Positions 54,885 to 63,998 of a stretch of 64,000 nt of DNA are shown here, in pieces (the stretch's first letter is position 1; every line of letters begins with the position of its first letter). This DNA comes from Hormoscilla sp. GM7CHS1pb. Its GTDB lineage: Bacteria; Cyanobacteriota; Cyanobacteriia; Cyanobacteriales; Desertifilaceae. The notes below the pieces were generated by a model, which did no database searches, was not told where the DNA came from, and was given only the letters and a program-made list of their open reading frames with translations. Location: contig JACONN010000002.1 in NCBI GenBank assembly GCA_014323675.1, forward strand, positions 1,904,001-1,968,000, written 5' to 3'. Both the position numbers and the translations under genes were made by a program.

Positions 54885-56012
54885 ATGACATTTTCAACAG
54901 CAGAATTGACTATCAAACGGGGAATGCCCGTCACCATCATTACCGGGTTTCTGGGCAGTGGCAAAACAACACTTTTGAATCATATTCTAAGCAAGAATAA
55001 AGATTTGAAAATTGCTGTTTTGGTGAACGAATTTGGTGACATTAACATCGATAGTCAGCTTTTGGTATCGATGGATGAAGATATGGTGGAACTCAGCAAT
55101 GGCTGTATTTGCTGCACCATTAATGATGGCTTAGTCGATGCGGTTTATCGAGTGTTGGAACGGGACGATCGCGTGGATTACATGGTGATTGAAACCACAG
55201 GCGTTGCCGATCCACTGCCGATTATCCTGACCTTTTTAGGCACGGAGCTGCGGGATCTGACGCGCCTGGATTCCATTATTACGATGGTGGATGCTGAAGC
55301 GTTTACCCCCGACCATTTTGAAAGCGAGGCTGCGTTTCAACAAATTACCTATGCCGACATTACGATTTTGAATAAAACGGACTTAGCTTCTCCTGAGCAA
55401 TTAGAGAAGCTCGAAACCTATATTGGCACGATCAAAGCCCGAGTCAGGATTCTTCATAGCCAGCATGGGCAGGTACCCTTACCACTCATTTTGGATGTGT
55501 GGTATAATAACCCCGCAGCCTACGCTGATTTGGTGCAGGAGGAAATCGAGCAAACGCAGCACGATCGCGATCGCAGACATCATCACGATCATGAGCACGA
55601 CGATCGCCAGCATCACGGGCATGAGCATCACGGGCATGAGCATCACGGGCATGAGCATCACGGGCATGAGCATCACGGGCATGAGCATCACGGGCATGAG
55701 CATCATCATCACCACTCCTCCCATCTTGATAATGATGGGTTTGTTTCTGTTGCGTTCCAGAGCGATCGCCCCTTCCATGTCAAAAAGTTTGAACAATTCT
55801 TAGAGGAACAACTACCGCAAAATGTATTTCGAGCCAAAGGCATTCTCTGGTTTGAGGAAAGTGACCTCCGCAACATCTTCCAATTGAGTGGACCCCGCTT
55901 CGACCTGAAAGGGGAAGAATGGCGCACGCCACCCCGAAATCAACTTGTTTTTATCGGACGACATCTTAATGCCGATGAGATTCGGCAACATCTGACTGAT
56001 TGCCTCGCCTGA
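54885..56012 (+). CDS. COG0523 (CobW/ZNG1-type) metallochaperone GTPase with His-rich stretch
   Basis: 375 residues. Walker A TIITGFLGSGKTTLLNHILS, metal-binding GCICCTIND (CxCC, about residues 87-91), VIETTGVADPLPI, base-recognition NKTDL, then a long His/Asp/Glu-rich stretch (about 230-285) and a CobW_C domain (FHVKKFEQFLEEQLPQNVFR). Such GTPases deliver zinc or related metals to client enzymes under limitation. The His-rich repeat is made of 15-bp tandem units. 91 bases after the metallophosphoesterase. Confidence 0.93.
   Translation: MTFSTAELTIKRGMPVTIITGFLGSGKTTLLNHILSKNKDLKIAVLVNEFGDINIDSQLLVSMDEDMVELSNGCICCTINDGLVDAVYRVLERDDRVDYMVIETTGVADPLPIILTFLGTELRDLTRLDSIITMVDAEAFTPDHFESEAAFQQITYADITILNKTDLASPEQLEKLETYIGTIKARVRILHSQHGQVPLPLILDVWYNNPAAYADLVQEEIEQTQHDRDRRHHHDHEHDDRQHHGHEHHGHEHHGHEHHGHEHHGHEHHGHEHHHHHSSHLDNDGFVSVAFQSDRPFHVKKFEQFLEEQLPQNVFRAKGILWFEESDLRNIFQLSGPRFDLKGEEWRTPPRNQLVFIGRHLNADEIRQHLTDCLA
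55617..55706 (+). repeat. 15-bp tandem repeat encoding HHGHE
   Basis: Six or so near-identical copies of CATCACGGGCATGAG lie head to tail. Each adds five residues of metal-binding type without changing the frame. Confidence 0.92.
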
Positions 56013-56396
56013 TTGCAGTTTTTCAGCATGTCCTGTGCTGAAAGGAGAGGGTGTGGTCAAAACCCGTTGGTAGGAGCCCGAACCCTAAAGGGCCCGGCTA
56101 CATGAACAAAGCCCACGCTCCGGGCCCCCTCCTCGCAGCGGAAGGGGCCTGGAGCGTGCAGGGGCTATATACAGGTATCACCAGATGTACTGGCTATCAA
56201 CTACTTATGACCACACCCGAAAGGAGACGGTCGCACTGCGATCGCTCCATAAAAAACGACTGAATTGTTTGACCAAATTTTACTTACACGACCCTAAGCT
56301 GTCGCGCATTGAAATTGCATGGATCCAAATGCTGAAACCCTTGCTATCAATGACTTTCCCAATTTTTAATTTTGAAGAAAGAATTTTGAATTGCTT
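56013..56396. other. Intergenic region with REP-like palindrome
   Basis: Contains GGCTACATGAACAAAGCCC and ACGCTCCGGGCCCCCTCC / AAGGGGCCTGGAGCGT hairpins (56090-56165). No gene is supported. An AT-rich stretch (AATTTTTAATTTTGAAG) precedes cysS and could hold its promoter. Confidence 0.5.
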
Positions 56397-57857
56397 ATGA
56401 GCCTCATCCTATACAACACCCTGACGCGCCACAAAGAGCCATTCACGCCCATCAATCCGGATCGGGTGATGATGTATTGCTGCGGTGTGACAGTGTATGA
56501 CGATTGCCACTTAGGTCATGCCCGTTCTTACATGGTTTGGGATGTGCTGCGGCGGTATCTGCAATGGCGGGGCTACAGGGTGCATTATGTGCAGAACTTC
56601 ACGGATATTGACGACAAGATTCTGAATCGCGCTAGGGCAGAAGGGAGGACGATGCAGGCGGTGAGCGATCGCTACATTGCTTCTTACTTTCGCGATATTC
56701 GACGGCTCAACATCCTTGACGCCCATGACTATCCCCGTGTGACAGAGCACATCGGTGCCATTCATCAACTGATTCAGACACTAGAACGGCAAGGATACGC
56801 CTATGAGAGCGATGGTGATGTCTACTATAACGTGCGGCAGTTTGCGGAGTATGGCAAGCTCTCTGGACGGCGGCTTGAGCACATGCAAGCGGGGGCAGGG
56901 GGGCGAGTCGATCCTGACGATCCAGACCGGAAAAAGCGCAACTCCTTTGATTTTGCACTGTGGAAATCGGCAAAACCGGGTGAACCCGCATCGGAATCCC
57001 CTTGGGGAATGGGACGACCAGGCTGGCACATTGAATGCTCGGCGATGATCCGGGCACGATTAGGCGAAACCATCGATATTCATGGGGGCGGCGGCGATCT
57101 GGTTTTTCCCCATCATGAGAATGAGATTGCTCAGTCGGAAGCGGTGACTGGACAACCGCTCGCTCGCTACTGGTTGCACAACGGTATGGTGACAGTGGGG
57201 GGAGAGAAGATGTCCAAATCCCTGGGAAATTTCACCACGATTCGAGCCTTGCTGGATGGACAATGGTCTGACTATCCACAGCCAGTCGATCCGATGGGGA
57301 TTCGTCTATTTGTTTTGCAGGCTCACTACCGCAAACCGCTGGACTTCACTCCAAAGGCGATCGCAGCCGCCGAGAAGGGTTGGCAAACATTAAATGCAGC
57401 ATTAACCGCAGAATTGCTGTCCCATGAGCTACCTGTGGATGCGCTGGATGCTGAATCGGTCAGACGGTTTCAATCGGCGATGGATGATGACCTCAACACC
57501 GCCGCAGCGTTGGCGGTTCTGTTTGAATTGGCTAAGTCGATTCAGCGAGAGGTGAACCTACGAACCCATCAATCGACTCAGTACCTATCGGATCGGCAAC
57601 TTAGCATCACATGGCAAACGTTAAAACAACTAGCCTGCATCCTTGGGCTGGAAGCCCGTCAAGAACCCACAGCTTCCTCACCGGATTCGTCACTGGATCT
57701 TGATATTGCTTGGGTAGAAAAGTTATTGCACCAACGCCAAGCCGCACGACAGGAAAAACGCTATGCCGAGAGCGATCGCCTTCGTGCCGAATTACAAGCT
57801 GCGGGCATCACCGTAATAGACCGTCCCGGTGGTAAAACGGAATGGCATCGTGCTTAG
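56397..57857 (+). CDS. cysS: Cysteinyl-tRNA synthetase
   Basis: 486 residues from ATG 56397 (MSLILYNTLTRHKEPFTPIN). Zinc ligands are all present: C in MYCCGVTVYD, C in GWHIECSAMI, H and E in PHHENEIAQSE. HIGH-like CHLGHARSYMVWDVLRRYL and KMSKSLGNF are intact. It charges tRNA-Cys. The family position within a Zur-type gene cluster suggests a second, stress-expressed copy (inference; no other copy is visible here). Confidence 0.95.
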   Translation: MSLILYNTLTRHKEPFTPINPDRVMMYCCGVTVYDDCHLGHARSYMVWDVLRRYLQWRGYRVHYVQNFTDIDDKILNRARAEGRTMQAVSDRYIASYFRDIRRLNILDAHDYPRVTEHIGAIHQLIQTLERQGYAYESDGDVYYNVRQFAEYGKLSGRRLEHMQAGAGGRVDPDDPDRKKRNSFDFALWKSAKPGEPASESPWGMGRPGWHIECSAMIRARLGETIDIHGGGGDLVFPHHENEIAQSEAVTGQPLARYWLHNGMVTVGGEKMSKSLGNFTTIRALLDGQWSDYPQPVDPMGIRLFVLQAHYRKPLDFTPKAIAAAEKGWQTLNAALTAELLSHELPVDALDAESVRRFQSAMDDDLNTAAALAVLFELAKSIQREVNLRTHQSTQYLSDRQLSITWQTLKQLACILGLEARQEPTASSPDSSLDLDIAWVEKLLHQRQAARQEKRYAESDRLRAELQAAGITVIDRPGGKTEWHRA

Positions 57858-57970
57858 GCAATGCTGGCTCTATGAAAACGTAACTGCCGACGAAAGAGAA
57901 CAACGCTTTATCGAAACCTCGCGTTTGACTGTGGCAGCAGCATGAATGTGGAAAATTAAATGTAAAATTG

Positions 57971-57987
57971 AGAACGATAATCATTCT
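57971..57987. promoter_or_regulatory. Zur/Fur-like operator upstream of thrS
   Basis: AGAACGATAATCATTCT, a near-palindrome with the GATAATCATT half typical of Zur/Fur boxes, sits 16 bases before the ThrRS start. A similar but more symmetric box is at 53116. Confidence 0.7.
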
Positions 57988-58002
57988 AGAAATTGAACGC
58001 AT

Positions 58003-59868
58003 ATGATGAATTCAACTCAGTCTCCCAAAAAAAACTTGCTTGCTCAGGGTGACCCACAGACATTGTTGCGGATTCGGCATACCTGTGCCCATATCCTGGC
58101 AATGGCGGTGCAGACCTTATTCCCCGAAACCAAGGTTACGATCGGTCCCTGGACAGAGACTGGGTTCTACTACGACTTCGATCGCCCTACCGCCTTCACC
58201 CCTGAAGACTTAGAGCAAATTGAAGCAGAGATGGGGCGGATCGTTCGCGCCAACCTGCCCATTGTCCGAGAGGTCGTAGACCGGGAAGACATTCGGGCGG
58301 AAATTGCCGCGCTCCAGGAACCCTACAAGCAAGAAATTCTAGACAGCATTCCTGCCGATGAACCCATTACCCGCTACTTCATTGGCTCTCCTGATGCGGG
58401 GGTTGCCTCCCATCCAGAGATTGAACCATCCTTGATCGATCCAATCACTGTGCCACCCACAGAAGTGTGGTGGGATCTCTGTGCTGGACCACACCTGAAC
58501 TTTACGGGAGATATTCACCCCGATGCATTTGCGCTCTTAAGTGTGGCGGGAGCCTACTGGCGCGGGGACGAGACCAAGTCCCAGTTGCAGCGGATCTATG
58601 GCACGGCCTGGGAAACACCCGACCAACTGCAAGCCTATCTACAGCAGAAGGAAGAAGCCAAGCGCCGGGATCATCGGAAGCTGGGGCAAGAGTTGGATTT
58701 GTTCAGCATTCAAGAAGATGCGGGAGGCGGGTTGGTGTTCTGGCATCCTAAGGGCGCACGGATGCGGTTGCTGATTGAGGATTACTGGCGTTCGGCCCAT
58801 CTGACAGCAGGTTATGACCTGTTGTATACCCCCCATGTGGCGAATCTGGAGTTGTGGAAGACTTCGGGGCATGTCGATTTCTACCGGGAGAATATGTTCG
58901 ATCCCATTGAAGTTGAGGCGCAACAGTATCAACTCAAACCCATGAATTGCCCGTTCCACGTGTTGACCTATCAAAACCAATTGCATTCCTATCGCGAGCT
59001 GCCGCTCCGGTGGGCCGAGTTGGGGACGGTGTATCGTTATGAGCGATCGGGGGTGTTACATGGACTGATGCGGGTGCGGGGCTTTACCCAGGACGATGCT
59101 CACATCTTTTGTCTCCCAGAGCAGGTGGCACGGGAAATTTTGGGAGTGCTAAATCTGACGGAGAAAATTTTGTCGGACTTTGGTTTTCCTGAGTATGAAG
59201 TAAATCTTTCGACACGTCCGGCCAAGTCGGTGGGAACGGATGACATTTGGCAACTCGCCACCGAAGCTTTAGTGGAAGCATTGAATACTAAGGGTTGGGA
59301 CTATGTGACCGATGAAGGCGGGGGCGCATTTTATGGTCCCAAAATCGATATCAAAATTCAGGATGCCATTGGGCGGCTCTGGCAATGTTCAACAATTCAG
59401 GTGGATTTCAACCTGCCGGAACGGTTTGATATGAACTATGTGGCGGCGGATGGCTCGCGCCAGCGTCCAATTATGATTCATCGGGCCATTTTTGGGTCTT
59501 TGGAGCGCTTTTTTGGCATTTTGGTAGAGAACTATGCGGGTACTTTTCCCCTGTGGTTAGCGCCTGTGCAAATACGCTTGCTGCCAGTCAGTGATGCGCA
59601 GCGTTCCTATGCTGAGGCAACTGCTCAACAACTCCAAGAACGGGGCTTTCGGGTAGAGGTCGATGCCAGTGGCGATCGCCTGGGTAAGCAAATTCGCACG
59701 GCTGAGTTAGAGAAGATCCCAGTGACTGCGGTTGTGGGCAAGCGAGAAGTAGATTCCCACACTTTAAGTATTCGCACCCGTCAGAGTGGTGATTTGGGGG
59801 CGCTGACGGTACCAGAGGTCATTGAAAGGTTACAAGTAGCGATAACAAAAAAACAGTTATTTAGCTAG
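58003..59868 (+). CDS. thrS: Threonyl-tRNA synthetase, possible zinc-responsive paralogue
   Basis: 621 residues. No TGS domain: it starts near TLLRIRHTCAHILAMAVQTL (second additional domain), then LFPETKVTIGPWTETGFYYD and WWDLCAGPHLNFTGDIHPDA. The catalytic core has PMNCPFHVLTYQ (zinc Cys), RYERSGVLHGLMRVRGFTQD, DDAHIFC and PIMIHRAIFGSLERFFGILV, ending with the anticodon-binding domain. A Zur-responsive second ThrRS is known from Anabaena (established knowledge); the upstream box and CobW neighbours support the same here. Confidence 0.95.
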   Translation: MMNSTQSPKKNLLAQGDPQTLLRIRHTCAHILAMAVQTLFPETKVTIGPWTETGFYYDFDRPTAFTPEDLEQIEAEMGRIVRANLPIVREVVDREDIRAEIAALQEPYKQEILDSIPADEPITRYFIGSPDAGVASHPEIEPSLIDPITVPPTEVWWDLCAGPHLNFTGDIHPDAFALLSVAGAYWRGDETKSQLQRIYGTAWETPDQLQAYLQQKEEAKRRDHRKLGQELDLFSIQEDAGGGLVFWHPKGARMRLLIEDYWRSAHLTAGYDLLYTPHVANLELWKTSGHVDFYRENMFDPIEVEAQQYQLKPMNCPFHVLTYQNQLHSYRELPLRWAELGTVYRYERSGVLHGLMRVRGFTQDDAHIFCLPEQVAREILGVLNLTEKILSDFGFPEYEVNLSTRPAKSVGTDDIWQLATEALVEALNTKGWDYVTDEGGGAFYGPKIDIKIQDAIGRLWQCSTIQVDFNLPERFDMNYVAADGSRQRPIMIHRAIFGSLERFFGILVENYAGTFPLWLAPVQIRLLPVSDAQRSYAEATAQQLQERGFRVEVDASGDRLGKQIRTAELEKIPVTAVVGKREVDSHTLSIRTRQSGDLGALTVPEVIERLQVAITKKQLFS

Positions 59869-59951
59869 CTGTCATCTTCTCTCCTGCTTAAGCAAGGTCT
59901 GCCCCCTAACTAATACAGCCAGTGAGGTACTGTTATAAATCTCTTTCTGTT

Positions 59952-60209
59952 ATGAACCTCTTTTCTCAATCTAAGCCCAAGTGCAATCCAGCCCCTTTGC
60001 AACAGCTCAAGACCTGGGTCTATGACCGCCTGAAACTCGACCCAGATGTCTCCATCTCGGTTAGCCAGCTTCAGTGCAAAGAACCCGGTTGTCCTCCGAT
60101 CGAGACCGTCATTACAATTTTGAGCCAGCCTGCCCAGCATTACAAAATCCACAAAGCATTGGATGACATTGAGCAGGTTGATTTAATCCACCTATTTCAA
60201 ACTAAGTAG
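59952..60209 (+). CDS. Small conserved protein of unknown function, metal-cluster linked
   Basis: 85 residues (MNLFSQSKPKCNPAPLQQLK to DDIEQVDLIHLFQTK). It has a CKEPGCPPIETVITIL motif in which C and GCPP may bind metal, and a predicted alpha/beta fold. Family name not known to me. It lies between thrS and the NicO-type transporter in the same orientation, so a metal-related role is likely by context only. Confidence 0.65.
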   Translation: MNLFSQSKPKCNPAPLQQLKTWVYDRLKLDPDVSISVSQLQCKEPGCPPIETVITILSQPAQHYKIHKALDDIEQVDLIHLFQTK

Positions 60210-60343
60210 TGCAGCGCGGCGGAAATAAGGCACCAGCCTCATATTGGCTTCTTACCTTGATACACAATCATTTTGAATAGAGAATTGCTGAATTTTGAAT
60301 TCCGCGCAGCGGCAGTAGCCCTTCCGCATAAGAGGACAACACC

Positions 60344-61101
60344 ATGGCTCCATCACTCATTCTGGCTCATGTTGAGGCGGGCAGCCGGTTAACGGCGTTG
60401 CTGAACGGGCAGTTTACGCCGACGGCAATCGCAGCGGGAATTGCGATCGCCTATGCCTTAGGTGCCGTGCATGCTCTTTCCCCCGGTCACGGCAAAACTC
60501 TGGTGGGGGCTTACCTGGTGGGCAGCCGAGGCACACCCCAGGCCGCTCTCTGGCTGGGGCTAACCACCACGGTGACTCATACCCTAGCCGTTTTCATTCT
60601 GGGAGTGACCACCCTGCTGGCCTCTCATTACATCGATCTCGACCGGGTTTATCCGATATTGGGAGCCGCCAGTGGGTTGGCGATTTGTCTGGTGGGGCTG
60701 CGCTTGCTGGCAATGCGCTTGAGGGATGGACATCACCCTCACCACCACCCCGCTCGTCACCATCACGCTCATCATCACCATCACGACCAACCGAGGGAAG
60801 ACTGGTCATCAATTTTGGCCATTGGCATTTCGGGGGACTGGTGCCCTGCCCATCGGCCCTGGTCTTGCTACTGAGCGCGATCGCGCTACACCAAATTGCC
60901 TATGGGTTAGTGCTGATAGGTGGCTTTAGTCTGGGTCTGGCATCCGCGATCACTACCCTGGGGTTAGCCGCCGTCTATGGAAGACAATGGCTCGAAAAAG
61001 CCCCCATCGGTGCTGGAGTTATGCAGCGGCTGTCAGTGGTCAGCGCTTTGGCCACAGTCTGCATCGGTCTCGGTCTGACAACGGTGGCGTTGATGGGATA
61101 A
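60344..61101 (+). CDS. NicO/RcnA-type nickel/cobalt transporter, frameshifted in a G run
   Basis: The N-terminal part has YALGAVHALSPGHGKTLVGA (HxxxPGHGKT signature), several helices and a His-rich loop (about residues 128-147). At a five-base G run (60832-60836) one base is missing; the next frame continues ISGGLVPCPSALVLLLSAIA, LVLIGGFSLGLASAITTLGL and GVMQRLSVVSALATVCIGLG. With the base added the protein is about 252 residues with six helices. The direction of transport (uptake or efflux) and the metal are not fixed by sequence. Confidence 0.82.
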
Positions 61102-61222
61102 GGCGTAGAAATGACTGGGACAGCAGACCAGCCAGGAGCCAGCCCCTGCACCTTGTACCTTGCGACCTACATCCTAGACAAGAAATTTGATCTAATATAT
61201 TCAGTGATTAGGGTAAACCACC

Positions 61223-62346
61223 GTGAGCAAATCCCAAACAAATCGGTTCTATGACGTTGCGATCGTTGGTGCCGGAGCAGCAGGCATCGGCTGTGGCGTC
61301 GTGCTAAAAGAACTGGGTCTAGAGCGCTTGACAATTTTAGAAAGACATCAGGTTGGAGCCTCCTTTAGCCGCTGGCCTGAGGAGATGAACTTCATCACCC
61401 CGTCATTCCCAAGCCATGGTTTTGGACTGCTCGACCTGAATGCAGTGACCTTGAAGACCTCGCCTGCGATCGCCTTTCGGCGAGAGCACATCAGCGGCAA
61501 GCAATACGCCCTGTACCTGCAAACCGTTGCCGATCACTTTGAGTTACCGATTCAGACTGAGGTTGACGTAAAGGCCGTCGAGCCGTTGTCCCAGGGGGCT
61601 TTAAACTACATACTGCCGCTGGAGACATCCGCACACAATTTGTCATTTGGGCCGCCGGGGAGTATCAATATCCCCATCTCAATCCCTTTCCGGGGGCAGA
61701 GCACTGCATCCACAACGCTCAAATTCGGTCGTGGGCGGATCTAGAGGGCGACGAATTCATCATCATCGGCGGCTACGAAAGCGGCATGGATGCCGCTGCC
61801 AATTTAGTAGCGCTGGGGAAGAAAGTCGGTGTGCTCGATCGCACCGGGGCCTGGGCCAATCCTGACACCGACCCCAGCATTGCCCTCTCCCCCTACACGC
61901 TACAGCGATTAGAGTTTGTCTACCGCACAGGGCGTCTGGATATGGTCGGTAACGCCCTCATTGAAGGCGTCAAAACTATCCCCGGCGGCTACGCAGTCTA
62001 CAGCGAATCTCAGAAGTGGACGACAGCCCATCCCCCCATTCTCTGCACTGGCTTCGACACCAGTTTGAAACAGATTGCTCCCCTATTCGATTGGTCCGAG
62101 GGCTATGCTGCCCTCACTGAGTACGATGAATCCACTCTCACCCCTGGCCTCTTTGTCGCCGGGCCTTCCGTGCGCCATGGGGATTTGATTTTTTGCTTCA
62201 TCTACAAGTTTCGTCAGCGCTTTGCGGTGCTGGCCAATGCGATCGCCCATCGCCTCGGCCTCGACCCCAGCCCCCTTGATGCCTACCGCCAGGCCGGACT
62301 CTTCCTCGATGACCTCTCCTGCTGTAGCAACGACTGCATTTGTTAG
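61223..62346 (+). CDS. FAD-dependent pyridine nucleotide-type oxidoreductase, frameshifted in a G run
   Basis: FAD motif YDVAIVGAGAAGIGCGVVLK, FSRWPEEMNFITPSFPSHGF and ISGKQYALYLQTVADHFELP in the first frame. After a missing base in a five-base G run (61594-61598), FVIWAAGEYQYPHLNPFPGA, EFIIIGGYESGMDAAANLVA and GLFVAGPSVRHGDLIFCFIY continue. Corrected length is about 374 residues with two dinucleotide-binding folds. The end has DDLSCCSNDCIC, a Cys-rich tail that may bind metal. Substrate unknown; the context is metal homeostasis. Confidence 0.82.
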
Positions 62347-62465
62347 CGAGGTTCAAAATTTTGAATTTTGAGTTTTGAATTCTTCTACTGAGCCGCCAAC
62401 TCAAAACTCAAAACTAAGAACTTGCACCTTTTTCCTCCCCCACCCATCCACCCATCACCCTCCCC

Positions 62466-63998
62466 ATGCCCAGCGCCACTCCCACCCAACGCACCACCGT
62501 AATTGTCGGCAAAGAAAGTACCGGCAAATCCGAACTGGCAGCAGCGCTCACGGGGCGTTCTCCTGTCAGCACCAACATTCAGGGATCGACGATCGCCTGC
62601 GAAACCTATCAGACCAGAGACGATGCCTTTATCGACACCCCAGGCATTCTCTTTCGCTCCGACACCACCACCACCCGAACCGCCCTGGCGCAACTCCAGG
62701 CCCATGACAGGATTTTGTTAGTCGTTAAAGCGACCCATATTGATGATGACCTGGCGGATTTGCTACCGCTAGTGGCTGGAAAGCAAGGGCTGGTGGTCGT
62801 CACCTTCTGGGATAAAGTGTTGCCCTCTGACTTCACCCAGCAGGTCTTGGGCCGTTGGGAGCAAACCTCCCAGGTTAGGTTTATTCCCGTGGATGCCCGT
62901 CATCTAAGCCAGAGTCAACGCCAGCAGATTCTAGAGGCGTTGCAGACTCCAGTCCCCTTCCCCCAGCAATGGCACCCGATTCCGGCGGGCTGGCGGATCG
63001 AGCCCGCCCCCACTTGGTTGGAGCATCCGCGCTGGGGCGGGTTGCTGGCCATCCTATTGTTGCTGTTGCCTGCGGTCATTGCCGTTTGGGTCGCTAATGG
63101 AGTCGCGGGCATACTCGATCCACCGATCCAAAGCGGATTAGCCCCTCTGGTCAATTTCCTATCTCAGGCACCCTCGCTGTTAGAGGCGATTCTGATTGGC
63201 CGCTATGGCTTAGTTACGATGGGGCCGCTGTTATTTGTCTGGGCGGTACCTACGGTCATTCTGTATGCCCTGTTTTTAGGCGCATATAAGGCCAGCGGTA
63301 CTCGCGCCTGTTCCAGTTGTTCCCGGCAGACCTGTATGAGTGCGATCGCCTTTGGTTCGGCCTGTTCCTACCAGTTAGGGGCCACTATGGGAGTCTTCAG
63401 CGCCGCCAATTTGCCCGGTTTAGTGGTGCCTTACCTGGGCTACTTAACCCTGACGACCCTAATCTACACCCGTCTGATTGCGCCTAAAGCCGCCCGTTCC
63501 CCCCACAATACGCTGACGATCGAACGGCGCACGTTTTTGGAAATGCCCCGTTGGTCGGCCATCTGGCGCGAAACCCAAGGTACTCTCAGCCAGTTTTTCA
63601 CCAATGCGATTCCCATCTTTTTAGCGATCGCGATCGTCGCCTCAGTATTGGACTGGTTTGGCCTCATCACCGCTCTGGCGGGATGGATTAGTCCCCTAAT
63701 GGGGCTGTTTGGCCTGCCTCCAGAAGCAGCTCTACCCGTTATTTTGGCCTCGATTCGCAAAGACGGACTGCTGCTCTTTGCCGAACCAGACACCCTAGCG
63801 GTACTAACACCTCTGCAAATCTTGACGGGCGTGTACCTGGCCGGGGTGTTGCTGCCCTGCCTGGTAACCGCACTGACCATCGCCCGCGAACAGTCGGTGC
63901 GGTTTGCGGTGGGGCTGATGGCTCGCCAGGCGATCGCCGCGATCGTTTTTTCTATGCTTCTGGCTTGGGGCGGCGCAGTTTTTGTAGCGTTCACCTGA
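62466..63998 (+). CDS. FeoB-like GTPase with gate-type membrane domain
   Basis: 510 residues, about two thirds of FeoB. N-terminal G domain: VIVGKESTGKSELAAAL (G1), FIDTPGILFRSD (G3), VVTFWDKVLP (G4-like). Then at least seven hydrophobic segments of nucleoside-recognition/gate type (LLAILLLLLPAVIAVWVANG, VTMGPLLFVWAVPTVILYAL, AFGSACSYQLGATMGV, TNAIPIFLAIAIVASVLDWF). A Cys-rich ACSSCSRQTCM loop precedes the FeoB-like gate. Typical FeoB moves ferrous iron; here zinc-type neighbours make another divalent metal possible. It is complete, ending three bases from the window edge. Confidence 0.85.
   Translation: MPSATPTQRTTVIVGKESTGKSELAAALTGRSPVSTNIQGSTIACETYQTRDDAFIDTPGILFRSDTTTTRTALAQLQAHDRILLVVKATHIDDDLADLLPLVAGKQGLVVVTFWDKVLPSDFTQQVLGRWEQTSQVRFIPVDARHLSQSQRQQILEALQTPVPFPQQWHPIPAGWRIEPAPTWLEHPRWGGLLAILLLLLPAVIAVWVANGVAGILDPPIQSGLAPLVNFLSQAPSLLEAILIGRYGLVTMGPLLFVWAVPTVILYALFLGAYKASGTRACSSCSRQTCMSAIAFGSACSYQLGATMGVFSAANLPGLVVPYLGYLTLTTLIYTRLIAPKAARSPHNTLTIERRTFLEMPRWSAIWRETQGTLSQFFTNAIPIFLAIAIVASVLDWFGLITALAGWISPLMGLFGLPPEAALPVILASIRKDGLLLFAEPDTLAVLTPLQILTGVYLAGVLLPCLVTALTIAREQSVRFAVGLMARQAIAAIVFSMLLAWGGAVFVAFT

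Noticed and set aside
55479..55796. MLMPV-repeat open frame on the minus strand
   Set aside because: Antisense of the HHGHE tandem repeat in the COG0523 gene.
56051..56263. Open frame between the COG0523 gene and cysS
   Set aside because: It is built mostly from a REP-like palindrome.
60584..60790. His/Met-rich open frames on both strands around the transporter
   Set aside because: They are shadows of the His-rich loop of the NicO-type transporter.
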